Both the position numbers and the translations under genes were made by a program. A model generated the notes under the pieces. It did not search any database, was not told where the DNA came from, and saw only the letters and a list, made by a program, of their open reading frames with translations. From Mycolicibacterium llatzerense (GTDB taxonomy: Bacteria > Actinomycetota > Actinomycetes > Mycobacteriales > Mycobacteriaceae): a stretch of 64,000 bases of DNA. Below, piece after piece: positions 25,836 through 37,499 of the stretch; the stretch's first letter is position 1; every line of letters starts with the position of its first letter. The stretch spans positions 45,693-109,692 of the forward strand of contig NZ_JXST01000023.1 of NCBI RefSeq assembly GCF_000878195.1, written 5' to 3'.

Positions 25836-25910
25836 TGGTGGGCGCGGACGGTATCGAACCGCCGACCGCTGGTGTGTAAAACCAGAGCTCTACCACTGAG
25901 CTACGCGCCC
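25836..25910 (-). tRNA. tRNA-Val, anticodon TAC
   Basis: Read on the minus strand it folds as a standard cloverleaf: acceptor arm GGGCGCG pairs with CGCGCCC, the D arm is GCTC/GAGC, the anticodon stem CTGGT/ACCAG closes the loop TTTACAC giving anticodon TAC (valine, codon GTA), and the T arm carries GGTTCGATACC. Discriminator A is followed by a chromosomally encoded CCA. It marks the junction between the 24-kb accessory block and the conserved core starting with ahpE. Confidence 0.95.
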
Positions 25911-25951
25911 CGCCTCGGGCACGCTACACGGGATGACGTGCCAAGGGAAAA

Positions 25952-26407
25952 TCAGTCGAGGGCGGCCAGGGCGTCGACCCAGACCGACTGGTCGCGCGCC
26001 TCGCCCGGCGATGTGCACTCGGCGAACCGCACCACGCCGTCCCGATCCACGAGGAACGTCCCCCGGTCCGGATAGCCCGCATCGGCGTTGAACACCCCGT
26101 AGAGCTGGGACACCGCGCCGTGCGGCCAGAAATCGGACAGGATCGGGAACTCGAAGCCCGATTCACGGGCCCAGACCTTGTGGGTGGCCGGCGGGCCGAC
26201 CGAGATGGTCAGCGTTTCCACCGAGTCACTGCGATACCGGGCCAGGTTCTCCTGGATCTCACCGAGCTCTCCCGCACACACCGGGGTGAACGCCAGCGGG
26301 AAGAACACCAGCAGCACAGACCGGCCGCGCAGCGCCGATAGCGTCACCGCGCGGCCGTGCTGGTCTTTCAGGGTGAAGTCCGGTGCGACGGACCCGACGC
26401 CGATCAC
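25952..26407 (-). CDS. ahpE: One-Cys peroxiredoxin AhpE
   Basis: A 151-residue peroxiredoxin from GTG 26407 (VIGVGSVAPDFTLKD). It closely follows M. tuberculosis AhpE: FFPLAFTPVCAGEL with peroxidatic Cys44, the PHGAVSQLYGVFN segment, the GTFLVDRDG strand, and only one Cys. AhpE reduces hydroperoxides and peroxynitrite, recycled by mycothiol/mycoredoxin-1. It lies 41 bases from tRNA-Val and downstream of the DUF3052 gene on the same strand, as in the Rv2238c-Rv2239c pair. Confidence 0.94.
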   Translation of the reverse strand: MIGVGSVAPDFTLKDQHGRAVTLSALRGRSVLLVFFPLAFTPVCAGELGEIQENLARYRSDSVETLTISVGPPATHKVWARESGFEFPILSDFWPHGAVSQLYGVFNADAGYPDRGTFLVDRDGVVRFAECTSPGEARDQSVWVDALAALD

Positions 26408-26504
26408 GGTCGCGAGCCTGACCACAGGGCGAAATGGGGTTCGAAATTCCGCCACCCGGTCAGGCTCGCGCCACAGGAAACCTGCGGGAGCAAACCCAAC
26501 CGCA

Positions 26505-26927
26505 CTAGTGCCGGCCCGCGGCCTTCGACTTGGGCTGCACCAGGCGACTGGCGATCCAGTCCCCGAGGTTGGCCGACGAGGTGACCACCAGGCCCGCCGT
26601 CGGCGCCGACTCGGCGATCTCGGCAGGCTGGACGTGACCACTCTTGCCGGTCTTCGGGGTGACCACCCAGATCACACCGTCCTCGGCCAGCGGGGTGATG
26701 GCGTCCATGAGACGGTCCACCAGGTCGCCGTCGTCATCGCGCCACCACAGCAGCACGACGTCCACGACTTCGTCGGAATCCTCGTCGAGAAGCTCTGCAC
26801 CGCACGCATCTTCGATGTCGAGACGGATGTCGTCGTCGGTGTCCTCGTCCCAGCCGAGCTCTTGGACGATCTGATTTTTTTGAATGCCCAGTCTCTGGGC
26901 GTAGTTCGGCGCGTCCGCCGCGGCCAC
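26505..26927 (-). CDS. DUF3052 family protein (Rv2239c-type)
   Basis: A 140-residue protein, GTG start at 26927 with AGGAGG upstream. It has the highly acidic block GWDEDTDDDIRLDIEDACG, then VVDVVLLWWRDDDGDLVDRLM, and ends SANLGDWIASRLVQPKSKA, all matching the mycobacterial DUF3052 family. The function is unknown; its near-perfect conservation across mycobacteria suggests a housekeeping role. Backbone gene in the same place as Rv2239c between ahpE and the Rv2240c-type lipoprotein. Confidence 0.9.
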   Translation of the reverse strand: MAAADAPNYAQRLGIQKNQIVQELGWDEDTDDDIRLDIEDACGAELLDEDSDEVVDVVLLWWRDDDGDLVDRLMDAITPLAEDGVIWVVTPKTGKSGHVQPAEIAESAPTAGLVVTSSANLGDWIASRLVQPKSKAAGRH

Positions 26928-27045
26928 CGGTGTCCTCCTCTTACCTGCTGATATGCAGTCTGTGTGTGTGGAACCCAATAGTCGCATGCGACGACGATTC
27001 ATTCGACGCAAGACACATCTTTGTTCGCCGAGATAAGCGCGAGAT

Positions 27046-27588
27046 TTACCCGCACGCCGTCTCGGTCGACGACTTGGCTTCATTGAACGAGTCGACCGCC
27101 GCATTGAAATCAGAGGTCGACGCATTGGTACTGATCGCCGTGGCCAGCGTCTGGGCCGCTGCGGCCCAGCCGGCCAGCGCGGCTTTGAGAGTGCCCGACT
27201 GCACTGTCGTCGCACTCTTGGTCACCGAGTCGGCCGCGTGGTGCAGCGCGTCAACCGCGGCCTGCAACTTGGCGGCATCGGTGCCACCGGCGTTCTCGGC
27301 ATCGACGTAGGCGTTGACCGCCTGCATCGCCGGTTTACCGGTGTCGACGAAGACCTGGCACGCTGCCTGGGTCGCCGCGACCGAGGCACTCGACGAACTC
27401 GAACTGGCCGACGCCGCTGCCGACAACGACACCGAAGTTCGGTACGCCGCTGCGCCAGGCTGGTCGACCGTGGAGCTGCCTTCTACGGACTTACTGCAAC
27501 CGACGATCACCATGGCGGATACCGCCAGGCCTCCGGACGCCAGAGCGGCTGCGCGAAGCCGCGAGACACCTACCGCGCTCGTCACCAT
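27046..27588 (-). CDS. Small secreted lipoprotein (Rv2240c-like)
   Basis: A 180-residue protein. The start at 27588 gives a lipoprotein signal: basic LRAAALASGG, then lipobox IVGC with Cys31. The body is Ala/Ser/Thr rich with helices such as ACQVFVDTGKPAMQAVNAYVDAENAGG and ends in a Cys. GTG at 27585 or ATG at 27627 are alternative starts. It is in the position of Rv2240c and is divergent to aceE, 149 bases away. Function unknown. Confidence 0.72.
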   Translation of the reverse strand: MVTSAVGVSRLRAAALASGGLAVSAMVIVGCSKSVEGSSTVDQPGAAAYRTSVSLSAAASASSSSSSASVAATQAACQVFVDTGKPAMQAVNAYVDAENAGGTDAAKLQAAVDALHHAADSVTKSATTVQSGTLKAALAGWAAAAQTLATAISTNASTSDFNAAVDSFNEAKSSTETACG

Positions 27589-27737
27589 CAGCTGACCGTA
27601 CAGGGTGATTCCGCCAATCATCGTCATCACAACGCGTACTCGCCGGTAGCCCACCCCGCCGCCTATCCTGCGGCACGATAGGTGGACGATTGGCAGTGCC
27701 AAAAGCACCGCCAAAATCGAATAGCAAGGAGTGGCAG

Positions 27738-30527
<2,790 letters not shown>

Positions 30528-30535
30528 CCCTATTG

Positions 30536-30597
30536 CGCCGACATGACGGTTTCTGACGAAAATCGCCCGATATACGTCAGAAACCGTCATCTCGGCG
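30536..30597. repeat. Long-stem palindrome downstream of aceE
   Basis: A 62-base inverted repeat: arms of 23 bases (30536-30558 and 30575-30597) match at 22 positions, starting CGCCGACATGACGGTTTC on the left; loop 16 bases. There is no U tract, so it is not a canonical Rho-independent terminator, though it may still stop or protect transcripts. It lies 8 bases after the aceE stop. Three further long palindromes follow in the next 10 kb. Confidence 0.9.
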
Positions 30598-30644
30598 TAG
30601 CTGGATTGGCGGAAATCTCCAGAAATCAGGCGTAGCTTTTAGCT

Positions 30645-31886
30645 ATGCCCGACAACACGGCCGGCAATCGGTTCGTTCCGCCCAAGTCGACGCTCGAAGT
30701 GCTCGAGAACGTGCCGGAGACGGTGCTGCGTCGCCTCAAGCAGTACTCCGGCACATTGGCGACCCAGGCGGTGCATGCCCTCGAAGAGCGGCTGCCGTTC
30801 TTCGCCGAGCTAGAGGCCTCCCAGCGCGCCAGCGTGCATCTGGTGGTGCAGACCGCGGTGGTCAACTTCGTCGAGTGGATGCGCGATCCGAACAGCGACG
30901 TCAGCTACACCGCAGAGGCCTTCGAGGTCGTGCCCCAGGATCTGCGGCGCCGGATCGCGCTGCGGCAGTCGGTGGAGATGGTGCGGACCACCATGGAGTT
31001 CTTCGAGGAAGTGGTGCCACTGCTGGCCCGCACCGAGGAGCAACTGACCGCGCTGACCGCCGGCATTCTGCGGTACAGCCGTGACCTCGCCTTCGCGGCC
31101 GCCAGCGCCTATGCCGACCAGGCCGAGGCCCGCGGCGCCTGGGACACCCGAATGGAAGCCAACGTCGTGGACGCCGTCGTACGCGGCGACGTCGGCCCTG
31201 GACTGCAGTCCCAAGCCGCGGCGCTGAACTGGGACGCCACCGCGCCCGCGACCGTCGTGGTGGGTTTCCCCCGACCCGACCGGGCCGATCTGGCCAGCGA
31301 GGACGTGCACGACGTCGTCACCCGCCACGGCCGCGTCGCACTGTCCGACGTCCACGGCACCTGGCTGGTGGCCATCGTGTCCGGACAGATCTCCCCCACC
31401 GACCGGTTCCTGGGTGAACTGATGGCCGTGTTCGCCGACGCCCCGGTGGTGATCGGGCCGACGGCCGCCACGCTGGCGGCGGCGCATTACAGCGCCACAG
31501 AGGCCATCGCCGGGATGAACGCGGTGAGCGGCTGGACGGGCGCACCCCGCCCGGTGCCAGCCCGTGAACTGCTGCCCGAACGGGCCCTATTGGGCGACCG
31601 GTCGGCCATGGCCGCCCTGGAACTCGAGGTGGTCCGGCCGCTGGCAGACGCCGGTCCGGCCCTGACAGAGACGCTCGATGCCTACCTCGACGCGGGCGGC
31701 GCCATAGAAGCGTGCGCCCGCAAATTGTTCGTTCATCCAAACACCGTCCGGTACCGGTTGCGCCGGATCGCGGACTTCACCGGGCGCGATCCGATGGTGC
31801 CCAGGGATGCGTATGTGCTCCGTGTGGCGTCCACAGTGGGCCGATTGAGCCGTCAGGCGCCCCAAACCAACCCACAAATCGCCTGA
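30645..31886 (+). CDS. mabR: MabR, PucR-family regulator of the FAS-II operon
   Basis: A 413-residue protein from ATG 30645. The N-terminal region resembles the CdaR/PucR GGDEF-like module and the C-terminal 60 residues hold the PucR HTH (KLFVHPNTVRYRLRRIADF). In M. tuberculosis MabR (Rv2242) is essential, sits directly before fabD and binds the fabD promoter. Here it is also just upstream of fabD, with a TTTTGT-N9-ACAAAA palindrome in the gap. It probably adjusts mycolic-acid elongation to acyl-CoA supply. Confidence 0.9.
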   Translation: MPDNTAGNRFVPPKSTLEVLENVPETVLRRLKQYSGTLATQAVHALEERLPFFAELEASQRASVHLVVQTAVVNFVEWMRDPNSDVSYTAEAFEVVPQDLRRRIALRQSVEMVRTTMEFFEEVVPLLARTEEQLTALTAGILRYSRDLAFAAASAYADQAEARGAWDTRMEANVVDAVVRGDVGPGLQSQAAALNWDATAPATVVVGFPRPDRADLASEDVHDVVTRHGRVALSDVHGTWLVAIVSGQISPTDRFLGELMAVFADAPVVIGPTAATLAAAHYSATEAIAGMNAVSGWTGAPRPVPARELLPERALLGDRSAMAALELEVVRPLADAGPALTETLDAYLDAGGAIEACARKLFVHPNTVRYRLRRIADFTGRDPMVPRDAYVLRVASTVGRLSRQAPQTNPQIA

Positions 31887-31983
31887 TCAGAGCACCCGAC
31901 CGTGGCCTACTGGGCGGTAATAAGTGACTCCGCGGGGTGATCCACATCGCAGCGAGGTCTCACCAACGTTGCATAACGTGCGT

Positions 31984-32004
31984 TTTTGTAGACATTCCAC
32001 AAAA
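31984..32004. promoter_or_regulatory. Probable MabR operator upstream of fabD
   Basis: The inverted repeat TTTTGT, 9 bases, ACAAAA lies 65 bases before the fabD GTG, in the 183-base AT-rich gap after mabR. I recall an inverted repeat of this kind being reported as the MabR site at M. tuberculosis fabD; a match here is what the sequence shows. A possible -10 (TAATCT) lies at 32022-32027. Confidence 0.78.
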
Positions 32005-32069
32005 CTTTAAGACGAGGTTCATAATCTCTTACACGGCATAAAACCCGCTTCACAGTGTTTTCTTAATCC

Positions 32070-33005
32070 GTGCCTCAAACACCTGTGCTTGCGCTGCTTG
32101 CCCCCGGGCAGGGATCTCAGACGCCCGGCATGCTCACCGCTTGGTTGGAGCTGCCCGGCGCTGCTGACCGTCTGGCCACCTGGTCGGAGATCAGCGGCCT
32201 GGATCTGGCCCAGCTGGGCACCACGGCGACCGCTGAGGAGATCACCGACACCGCGGTGACCCAGCCTCTGGTCGTTGCGGCCACACTGCTCGCACACGAA
32301 GAGCTGACCAAGCGCGGCCTGCTGGCCGGTGCCACCACGATCGTTGCCGGCCACTCTGTCGGCGAGATCGCCGCCTACGCCATCGCCGGCGTCATCTCCG
32401 CCGACGAGGCCATCAAGCTCGCGGCCACCCGCGGCGCGGAGATGGCCAAGGCCTGTGCGCTGGAGCCCACCGGTATGGCCGCGGTGCTCGGTGGCGACGA
32501 GGCCGAGGTATTGGCTCGTCTCGAAGCCCTGGAGCTGGTCCCGGCCAACCGCAACGCGGCGGGGCAGATCGTCGCCGCGGGTGCTGTCGCGGCGCTGGAG
32601 AAGCTGGCCGAGGATCCGCCGGCCAAGGCCCGGGTCCGGGTGCTCGCCACCGCCGGCGCCTTCCACACGCACTTCATGGGCTCGGCGCAGGAGCCGTACG
32701 CGGCCGCCGCGGCGACCGTGACCCCCAGCGAGCCGACCACCACCCTGCTGTCCAACGCCGATGGCCAGCCGGTCGCCGATGCGGCAGACGCCATGGCCAA
32801 GCTGGTCGCCCAGATGACCCGTCCGGTCCGCTGGGACCTGTGCTCGGCCACGCTGCGCGAGCGCTTCGACGGTCAGGAAATCACCGGCATCATCGAATTC
32901 CCGCCGGCCGGCACCCTCACCGGGATCGCCAAACGCGAAGTCAAGGGCGTGCCCACGCATCCCATCAAGACACCCGCAGACCTGGACGGACTCACCGAGT
33001 TCTGA
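32070..33005 (+). CDS. fabD: Malonyl-CoA:AcpM acyltransferase FabD
   Basis: A 311-residue malonyl transferase from GTG 32070. It has GQGSQTPGM, the nucleophile elbow GHSVGE with Ser96, and the catalytic His in AFHTHFM. It transfers malonyl groups from malonyl-CoA to AcpM for mycolic-acid elongation. The start could be slightly later (about 9 residues shorter in M. tuberculosis). It is the first gene of fabD-acpM-kasA-kasB-accD6. Confidence 0.95.
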   Translation: MPQTPVLALLAPGQGSQTPGMLTAWLELPGAADRLATWSEISGLDLAQLGTTATAEEITDTAVTQPLVVAATLLAHEELTKRGLLAGATTIVAGHSVGEIAAYAIAGVISADEAIKLAATRGAEMAKACALEPTGMAAVLGGDEAEVLARLEALELVPANRNAAGQIVAAGAVAALEKLAEDPPAKARVRVLATAGAFHTHFMGSAQEPYAAAAATVTPSEPTTTLLSNADGQPVADAADAMAKLVAQMTRPVRWDLCSATLRERFDGQEITGIIEFPPAGTLTGIAKREVKGVPTHPIKTPADLDGLTEF

Positions 33006-33080
33006 CAGGGCTGCTTGCCGAAACAACCAACCCGGCACACCAAATCCGGTGTGCCGACACAACAAAAAGAAGGAGCCATC

Positions 33081-33374
33081 GTGGCTGCCAACCAAGAAGA
33101 AATCATCGCCGGCCTCGCCGAGATCATCGAAGAGGTCACCGGTATCGAGCCGTCTGAGGTCACCCCCGAGAAGTCCTTCGTCGACGACCTGGACATCGAC
33201 TCGCTGTCGATGGTTGAGATCGCCGTTCAGACCGAGGACAAGTACGGCGTGAAGATCCCGGATGAGGACCTGGCTGGCCTGCGCACCGTCGGTGACGTCG
33301 TCGCCTACATCCAGAAGCTCGAGGAAGAGAACCCCGAGGCTGCTGCCGCGCTGCGCGATAAGTTCACGAAGTGA
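33081..33374 (+). CDS. acpM: Meromycolate acyl carrier protein AcpM
   Basis: A 97-residue ACP from GTG 33081 with AAGGAG. The phosphopantetheine serine is Ser41 in DLDIDSLSM. The first 85 residues nearly equal those of M. tuberculosis AcpM, but the C-terminal extension, about 30 residues in that species, is reduced to a short ALRDKFTK ending here. AcpM carries the growing meromycolate chain through KasA and KasB. Its stop overlaps the kasA GTG by 4 bases. Confidence 0.95.
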   Translation: MAANQEEIIAGLAEIIEEVTGIEPSEVTPEKSFVDDLDIDSLSMVEIAVQTEDKYGVKIPDEDLAGLRTVGDVVAYIQKLEEENPEAAAALRDKFTK

Positions 33375-34621
33375 CCAGGCCTTCCACTGCTAACGGAGGC
33401 TTCCCGAACGTAGTGGTGACCGCCGTGGAGGCAACCACGGCGCTCGCTGCTGACATCGAGAGCACGTGGAAGGGCCTCCTGGCAGGCGAGAGCGGCATCC
33501 GCACTCTCGAGGACGACTGGGTCGCGAAGTGGGACCTGCCGGTGCGTATCGGCGGCCACCTGGTCGATGACCTGGAAAGCCAGCTGACCCGCGTCGAGCT
33601 GCGTCGCAACTCCTACGTGCAGCGCATGTCGCTCGTACTGGCGCGACGGTTGTGGAAGAACGCGGGTGCGCCCGAGGTCGATCCCGATCGTTTCGCAGTC
33701 GTGATCGGCACCGGTCTGGGTGGCGGCGAGAAGATCGTCGAAACCTACGACGCGATGAACGAGGGCGGCATCCGCAAGGTCAGCCCGCTCGCCGTTCAGA
33801 TGATCATGCCCAACGGTGCGGCTGCGGTCGCCGGCTTGGAGCTGGGCGCCCGCGCCGGGGTCATCACCCCGGTGTCGGCGTGTTCGTCGGGTTCTGAGGC
33901 CATCGCCCATGGCTGGCGTCAGATCGTCATGGGCGACGCGGACTTCGCCGTCGTCGGTGGTGTCGAAGGCGCCATCGAAGCACTGCCCATCGCGGCGTTC
34001 TCGATGATGCGTGCCATGTCGACCCGCAACGACGATCCCGCGGCTGCGTCGCGGCCGTTCGACAAGGATCGTGACGGCTTCGTGTTCGGCGAGGCCGGCG
34101 CGATGATGATCATCGAGACCGAAGAGCACGCCCTGGCCCGTGGCGCCAAGCCGATCGCCCGCCTGATGGGTGCCGGTATCACCTCGGATGCGTTCCACAT
34201 GGTGGCTCCGGCCGACAACGGTCTGCGGGCCGGTGCCGCGATGAAGCGTGCACTGGAGACCGCCGGGCTGGACGCCAAGGACATTGACCACATCAATGCC
34301 CACGGCACGGCCACCCCGATCGGTGACACCGCCGAGGCCAATGCCATCCGCGTTGCCGGATGCCAGAACGCCGCGGTGTACGCACCCAAGTCGTCGCTCG
34401 GCCACTCCATCGGTGCGGTCGGTGCGCTCGAGTCGGTGTTGACCGTCCTCGCGTTGCGCGACGGGGTCATCCCCCCGACGCTGAACTACGAAACCCCGGA
34501 TCCGGCCATCGATCTCGATGTGGTTGCGGGCGAGCCTCGTTATGGCGACTACAAGTACGCCATCAACAACTCGTTCGGTTTCGGTGGACACAATGTCGCC
34601 CTGGCCTTTGGGCGCTATTAA
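33371..34621 (+). CDS. kasA: Beta-ketoacyl-ACP synthase KasA
   Basis: A 416-residue condensing enzyme, the exact size of KasA, starting at GTG 33371. Catalytic triad: Cys171 in VSACSSGSEAI, His in INAHGTATPIGD, His in SSLGHSIGAVGA. KasA extends fatty acyl-AcpM with malonyl-AcpM during the first elongation phase; it is the target of thiolactomycin. The start overlaps acpM, ensuring tight coupling. Confidence 0.97.
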   Translation: MTRPSTANGGFPNVVVTAVEATTALAADIESTWKGLLAGESGIRTLEDDWVAKWDLPVRIGGHLVDDLESQLTRVELRRNSYVQRMSLVLARRLWKNAGAPEVDPDRFAVVIGTGLGGGEKIVETYDAMNEGGIRKVSPLAVQMIMPNGAAAVAGLELGARAGVITPVSACSSGSEAIAHGWRQIVMGDADFAVVGGVEGAIEALPIAAFSMMRAMSTRNDDPAAASRPFDKDRDGFVFGEAGAMMIIETEEHALARGAKPIARLMGAGITSDAFHMVAPADNGLRAGAAMKRALETAGLDAKDIDHINAHGTATPIGDTAEANAIRVAGCQNAAVYAPKSSLGHSIGAVGALESVLTVLALRDGVIPPTLNYETPDPAIDLDVVAGEPRYGDYKYAINNSFGFGGHNVALAFGRY

Positions 34622-34644
34622 GTCGAAGGGACATTGGAGCTGTA

Positions 34645-35913
34645 ATGGCAGGGGTAACCGCTAACAGGTTGTCTACGGGGAATGGTCTCCCCAACGTCGT
34701 CGTCACTGGCATAGCCATGTCGACTGCGCTGGCAACCGATGCTGAAACCACGTGGCAGAAGCTCCTCGCAGGAGAGAGCGGGATTCGTCTCCTCAACGAC
34801 TCGTTCATTGAGGAGTACGACCTCCCCGTCCGAATCGGCGGGCACCTCCTCGAGGACTTCGAAAGCGAACTGACGCGCATCGAGCTGCGTCGCCTGTCAT
34901 ATCTGCAAAAAATGTCGACGGTCATCGGCCGGCGAGTCTGGGAAAACGCAGGCTCGCCGGACGTTGATCCGCGTCGGCTCATGGTGTCGATCGGCACCGG
35001 TATCGGTTCCGCCGAGGAGCTGGTATTCGCTTACGACGGCATGCGGGAACGCGGCCTGCGCGCGGTGTCGCCGCTGGTCGTCCAGATGTTCATGCCGAAC
35101 GGCGCGGCAGCTGCCGTCGGACTGGATCGCAAGGCCAAGGCCGGGGTGAGCACCCTGATCTCGGCGTGTGCCTCCGGTTCGGAAGCCATCGCCAACGCCT
35201 GGCGCCAACTGGTGCTGGGCGAGGCTGACGTCGCCATCTGCGGCGGCGTCGAAACCAAGATCGAGGCAGTGCCGATCGCCGGGTTCGCCCAGATGCGCAT
35301 CGTGCTGTCCAACAGCAATGACAACCCGCAGGGTGCCTGCCGCCCATTCGACCGCGACCGCAACGGCTTCGTGTTCGGTGAGGGTGGCGCCATGCTGGTG
35401 CTGGAAACCGAGGAACACGCCAAGGCCCGCGGCGCCAACATCCTGGCTCGCCTGATGGGTGCCAGCGTGACCTCGGACGGCTACCACATCGTGGCCCCGG
35501 ACCCCAACGGCGAACAGGCCGGTTATGCCATGAGCCGGGCCATCGAACTGGCGGGGCTCGTTCCTTCTGACATCGACCACATCAACGCGCACGCCACCGG
35601 CACCAGCGTCGGCGACGTCGCCGAGGGCGTGGCCATCAACAAGGCCATGAAGGGCCACCGGCCCGCGGTCTACGCCCCCAAGTCGGCGCTGGGCCACTCG
35701 GTGGGTGCCGTCGGCGCGGTGGAGTCCATCCTCACCGTGCTCGCGCTGCGAGACGGCGTGGTTCCGCCCACACTGAACCTGGAGAACCTGGATCCGGAGA
35801 TCGATCTGGACGTGGTCTCCAAGGCTCCGCGACAGGGCGACTACAAGTACGCAATCAACAATTCGTTCGGGTTCGGCGGTCACAACGTCGCGCTCGCCTT
35901 CGGCCGGTACTGA
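34645..35913 (+). CDS. kasB: Beta-ketoacyl-ACP synthase KasB
   Basis: A 422-residue paralogue of KasA with catalytic Cys175 in SACASGSEAI, His in INAHATGTSVGD and His in SALGHSVGAVGA. KasB carries the later elongations that give full-length meromycolates; its loss shortens mycolates and reduces acid-fastness in M. tuberculosis. It lies 23 bases after kasA and 39 bases before accD6. Confidence 0.96.
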   Translation: MAGVTANRLSTGNGLPNVVVTGIAMSTALATDAETTWQKLLAGESGIRLLNDSFIEEYDLPVRIGGHLLEDFESELTRIELRRLSYLQKMSTVIGRRVWENAGSPDVDPRRLMVSIGTGIGSAEELVFAYDGMRERGLRAVSPLVVQMFMPNGAAAAVGLDRKAKAGVSTLISACASGSEAIANAWRQLVLGEADVAICGGVETKIEAVPIAGFAQMRIVLSNSNDNPQGACRPFDRDRNGFVFGEGGAMLVLETEEHAKARGANILARLMGASVTSDGYHIVAPDPNGEQAGYAMSRAIELAGLVPSDIDHINAHATGTSVGDVAEGVAINKAMKGHRPAVYAPKSALGHSVGAVGAVESILTVLALRDGVVPPTLNLENLDPEIDLDVVSKAPRQGDYKYAINNSFGFGGHNVALAFGRY

Positions 35914-35952
35914 GCAACGCAGCGCAGACCGCGAGATCAAGGAGACTGGAAA

Positions 35953-37380
35953 ATGACGACCCTGGCACCTGAGGCGACGGCCGCCGAATCACTTGATCCT
36001 CGCGACCCGCTGCTGCGGCTCTCGACCTTCTTCGACCCGGGCAGCGTCAAGCCGCTGCACGAGCGCGACAAGTCGGGCGTCCTGGCCGCCTCCGGCACCG
36101 TCAACGGCGTGCACACCATCGCGTTCGCCACCGACGGCACCGTGATGGGTGGCGCCATGGGCGTCGACGGCTGCGCGCACATCGTCCGCGCCTACGACAC
36201 CGCCATCGACGAGCAGGCCCCCATCGTGGGCATCTGGCACTCCGGTGGCGCCCGTCTGGCCGAAGGTGTGCGCGCGCTGCACGCGGTCGGCCAGGTCTTC
36301 GAGGCCATGATCCGGGCCTCCGGCTACATCCCCCAGATCTCGCTCGTCGTCGGCTTCGCCGCCGGTGGTGCCGCCTACGGCCCCGCGCTGACCGACGTCA
36401 TCGTCATGGCCCCTGAGGGCCGCGTCTTCGTCACCGGCCCGGACGTCGTCCGCAGCGTCACCGGTGAGGACGTCGACATGGTCTCCCTCGGTGGACCCGA
36501 CACCCACCACAAGAAGTCCGGCGTGTGCCACATCGTCGCCGACGACGAACTCGACTGCTACGCGCGCGGCCAGCGCCTGGTCGGCTTGTTCAGCCAGCAG
36601 GGCCACTTCGACCGCAACAAGGCCGAGGCCGGCGACACCGACATCCGCGCCCTCATGCCCGAGTCGGCCCGGCGCGCCTACGACGTGCACCCGATCGTCG
36701 AGGCCCTGCTCGACGAGGGCGTCCCGTTCGAAGAGTTCCAGTCCAAGTGGGCGCCGTCCATCGTGGTCGGCCTTGGCCGCCTCGCCGGCCGCTCCGTCGG
36801 CGTCATCGCCAACAACCCGCTGCGCCTGGGCGGCTGCCTGAACTCCGAAAGCGCCGAGAAGGCCGCACGTTTCGTGCGCCTCTGCGACGCCTTCGGCATC
36901 CCGCTGGTCGTGCTGGTCGACGTCCCCGGCTACCTGCCCGGCGTGGACCAGGAGTGGGGCGGCGTGGTGCGCCGCGGCGCGAAGCTGCTGCACGCGTTCG
37001 GTGAGGCCGAGGTCCCCCGCGTCACACTGGTGACCCGCAAGATCTACGGCGGCGCCTACATCGCCATGAACTCGCGATCGCTCGGTGCGTCGAAGGTGTT
37101 CGCCTGGCCCGACGCGGAGGTCGCCGTCATGGGCGCCAAGGCCGCCGTCGGCATCCTGCACAAGCGCAAGCTGGCCGCTGTCGAGGACGCTGCCGAGCGC
37201 GAGGCGCTGCACGAAGAGCTGGCCCTCGAGCACGAGCGCATCGCCGGTGGTGTCGACTCCGCCATCGACATCGGCGTGGTCGACGAGAAGATCGATCCGG
37301 CCCACACCCGCTCGAAGATCACCCAGGCCCTCGCCGAGGCCCCGGCCCGCCGCGGTCGCCACAAGAACATCGCACTCTAG
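35953..37380 (+). CDS. accD6: Acetyl/propionyl-CoA carboxylase beta subunit AccD6
   Basis: A 475-residue carboxyltransferase with GGAG before ATG 35953. Two crotonase-like halves are visible: HSGGARLAEGV, then GFAAGGAAYGPAL in the N domain, and VPGYLPGVDQEWGG with RKIYGGAYIAMNSR in the C domain. AccD6 with AccA3 makes malonyl-CoA for FAS-II, so the operon contains both the supplier and the user of malonyl units. It ends the FAS-II operon; a long palindrome follows 12 bases later. Confidence 0.95.
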   Translation: MTTLAPEATAAESLDPRDPLLRLSTFFDPGSVKPLHERDKSGVLAASGTVNGVHTIAFATDGTVMGGAMGVDGCAHIVRAYDTAIDEQAPIVGIWHSGGARLAEGVRALHAVGQVFEAMIRASGYIPQISLVVGFAAGGAAYGPALTDVIVMAPEGRVFVTGPDVVRSVTGEDVDMVSLGGPDTHHKKSGVCHIVADDELDCYARGQRLVGLFSQQGHFDRNKAEAGDTDIRALMPESARRAYDVHPIVEALLDEGVPFEEFQSKWAPSIVVGLGRLAGRSVGVIANNPLRLGGCLNSESAEKAARFVRLCDAFGIPLVVLVDVPGYLPGVDQEWGGVVRRGAKLLHAFGEAEVPRVTLVTRKIYGGAYIAMNSRSLGASKVFAWPDAEVAVMGAKAAVGILHKRKLAAVEDAAEREALHEELALEHERIAGGVDSAIDIGVVDEKIDPAHTRSKITQALAEAPARRGRHKNIAL

Positions 37381-37392
37381 GGTTTTTCCCGG

Positions 37393-37455
37393 CGCCGAGT
37401 GGCCAGTTATTGCACGCATTCTTCCGAATTTCGTGCCATAACTGGCCATTCGCCG
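37393..37455. repeat. Long-stem palindrome downstream of accD6, copy 1 of a repeated element
   Basis: Two 24-base arms (37393-37416, 37432-37455) pair at 21 positions with a 15-base loop. The right arm, starting CGTGCCATAACTGGCCATTC, is found again with 22 of 24 identities at 39975-39998, and the left-arm core GGCCAGTT and GCACGCAT are shared too. So this is a small repeated palindromic element of the genome, not just a local terminator. Confidence 0.88.
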
Positions 37456-37499
37456 TTGATGGGCGATGAGTTCTGCCGGCGGTAGGAGTCTGTACAACC

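Noticed and set aside
35989..37497. Open frame of 502 codons antisense to accD6
   Set aside because: The sense strand encodes a clear carboxyltransferase; the antisense reading is compositional.
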